From contig SHAI01000158.1 of assembly GCA_004213235.1 (NCBI GenBank), positions 1 to 5,772 of the forward strand: DNA of 5,772 bases, given 5' to 3'. The DNA is from Parvularculaceae bacterium. GTDB lineage: Bacteria; Pseudomonadota; Alphaproteobacteria; Caulobacterales; Parvularculaceae. The notes beneath the pieces were generated by a model. It ran no database searches. It was given only the letters and a program-made list of their open reading frames with translations, and was not told where the DNA came from. Both the position numbers and the translations under genes were made by a program. Each line of letters starts with the position of its first letter. The stretch's first letter is position 1. Positions 5,558 through 5,772 of the stretch are shown here, one piece after another.

Positions 5558-5772
5558 TCACTTCGATGACAACCCCTGAAAAATGCTCGCGATCTCCTGA
5601 TGTGCTTTTTCCGAACCGAAAATCAGTACACCGTTTCCAGGCTCAAGAAACATGTCCGCCTCACCGCCTGCGGCGAGGCGCTTATCATTATCTATATTCA
5701 GAACAATGAATTCAGCATGCCGCTGCGCCTGTGAAAGCTTTGAAAGATTGAATTGAACATCATTACAGTTGA
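5558..5772 (-). CDS. C-terminal end of a protein, possibly with a TrkA-C/RCK-C-like domain (5' end outside window)
   Basis: This frame is open from the right edge to TGA at 5560-5558, giving 70 complete residues. The visible part runs from NCNDVQFNLSKLSQ through HAEFIVLNIDNDKRL to MFLEPGNGVLIFGSEKAH and ends IFQGLSSK. The alternation of short strands, the PGNGVLIFGS turn and the closing amphipathic helix recall the regulatory TrkA-C (RCK-C) domain at the end of potassium channels and transporters, where a 'L..GD.L.V.G' pattern is usual. That is a resemblance only; the rest of the protein is not in the window, so a channel or transporter role is a guess. The coding call rests on the uninterrupted frame and protein-like composition; the competing plus-strand frame (5524-5709) looks like a shadow. 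Confidence 0.6.
   Translation of the reverse strand, partial: NCNDVQFNLSKLSQAQRHAEFIVLNIDNDKRLAAGGEADMFLEPGNGVLIFGSEKAHQEIASIFQGLSSK

Noticed and set aside
5448..5561. 37-codon minus-strand frame beginning GTG and overlapping the upstream stop as GTGA
   Set aside because: The overlap is suggestive of coupling, but the product is short and Arg/Pro-rich with no recognisable features; too little to call a gene.
5316..5579. 87-codon plus-strand frame in the gap before yggT
   Set aside because: No ribosome-binding site, no recognisable family, and it runs antisense into the end of the convincing minus-strand gene.

Overview
The window is a stretch of ordinary-looking, moderately GC-rich bacterial chromosome in which every gene I can support lies on the minus strand, so it reads from high to low coordinates. 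The rpe gene followed by a heparinase II/III-like gene, together with the sequence of the YggT protein, suggests an alphaproteobacterium, perhaps of the Rhodospirillales. That placement is inferred from protein character and gene order only. No mobile element, CRISPR array, tRNA or rRNA was recognised.

In transcription order: (1) at the right edge (5772-5558), the last 70 codons of a protein whose C-terminus resembles a TrkA-C/RCK-C domain; (2) a 409-base region with no convincing gene (5557-5149), holding a possible terminator and several inverted repeats, including alternative GACTT/AAGTC pairings that end right at the yggT ribosome-binding site; (3) a tight three-gene group (5148-2591): a YggT-family membrane protein, a family 2 glycosyltransferase with two C-terminal membrane helices (stop and start overlap as TTGA), and 24 bases later a 415-residue polytopic membrane protein resembling GT-C-type enzymes; (4) a 218-base gap; (5) an unrecognised alanine-rich protein with a signal sequence and three further hydrophobic segments (2372-1767); (6) a 153-base gap with small hairpins; (7) ribulose-phosphate 3-epimerase, rpe (1613-948); (8) a heparinase II/III-like protein whose GTG start shares one base with the rpe stop and which runs off the left edge (948-1).

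The glycosyltransferase pair suggests lipid-linked sugar transfer at the cytoplasmic membrane: the GT2 enzyme would load a sugar onto a polyprenyl phosphate, and the polytopic protein could use that donor on the periplasmic side. This is inference from order and fold type. Rpe serves the pentose phosphate (or Calvin) pathway; the heparinase-like protein is probably cotranslated with it, though no shared pathway is evident. The items most worth a second look are the leader upstream of yggT, the uncharacterised membrane partner of the GT2 enzyme, and the alanine-rich envelope protein.
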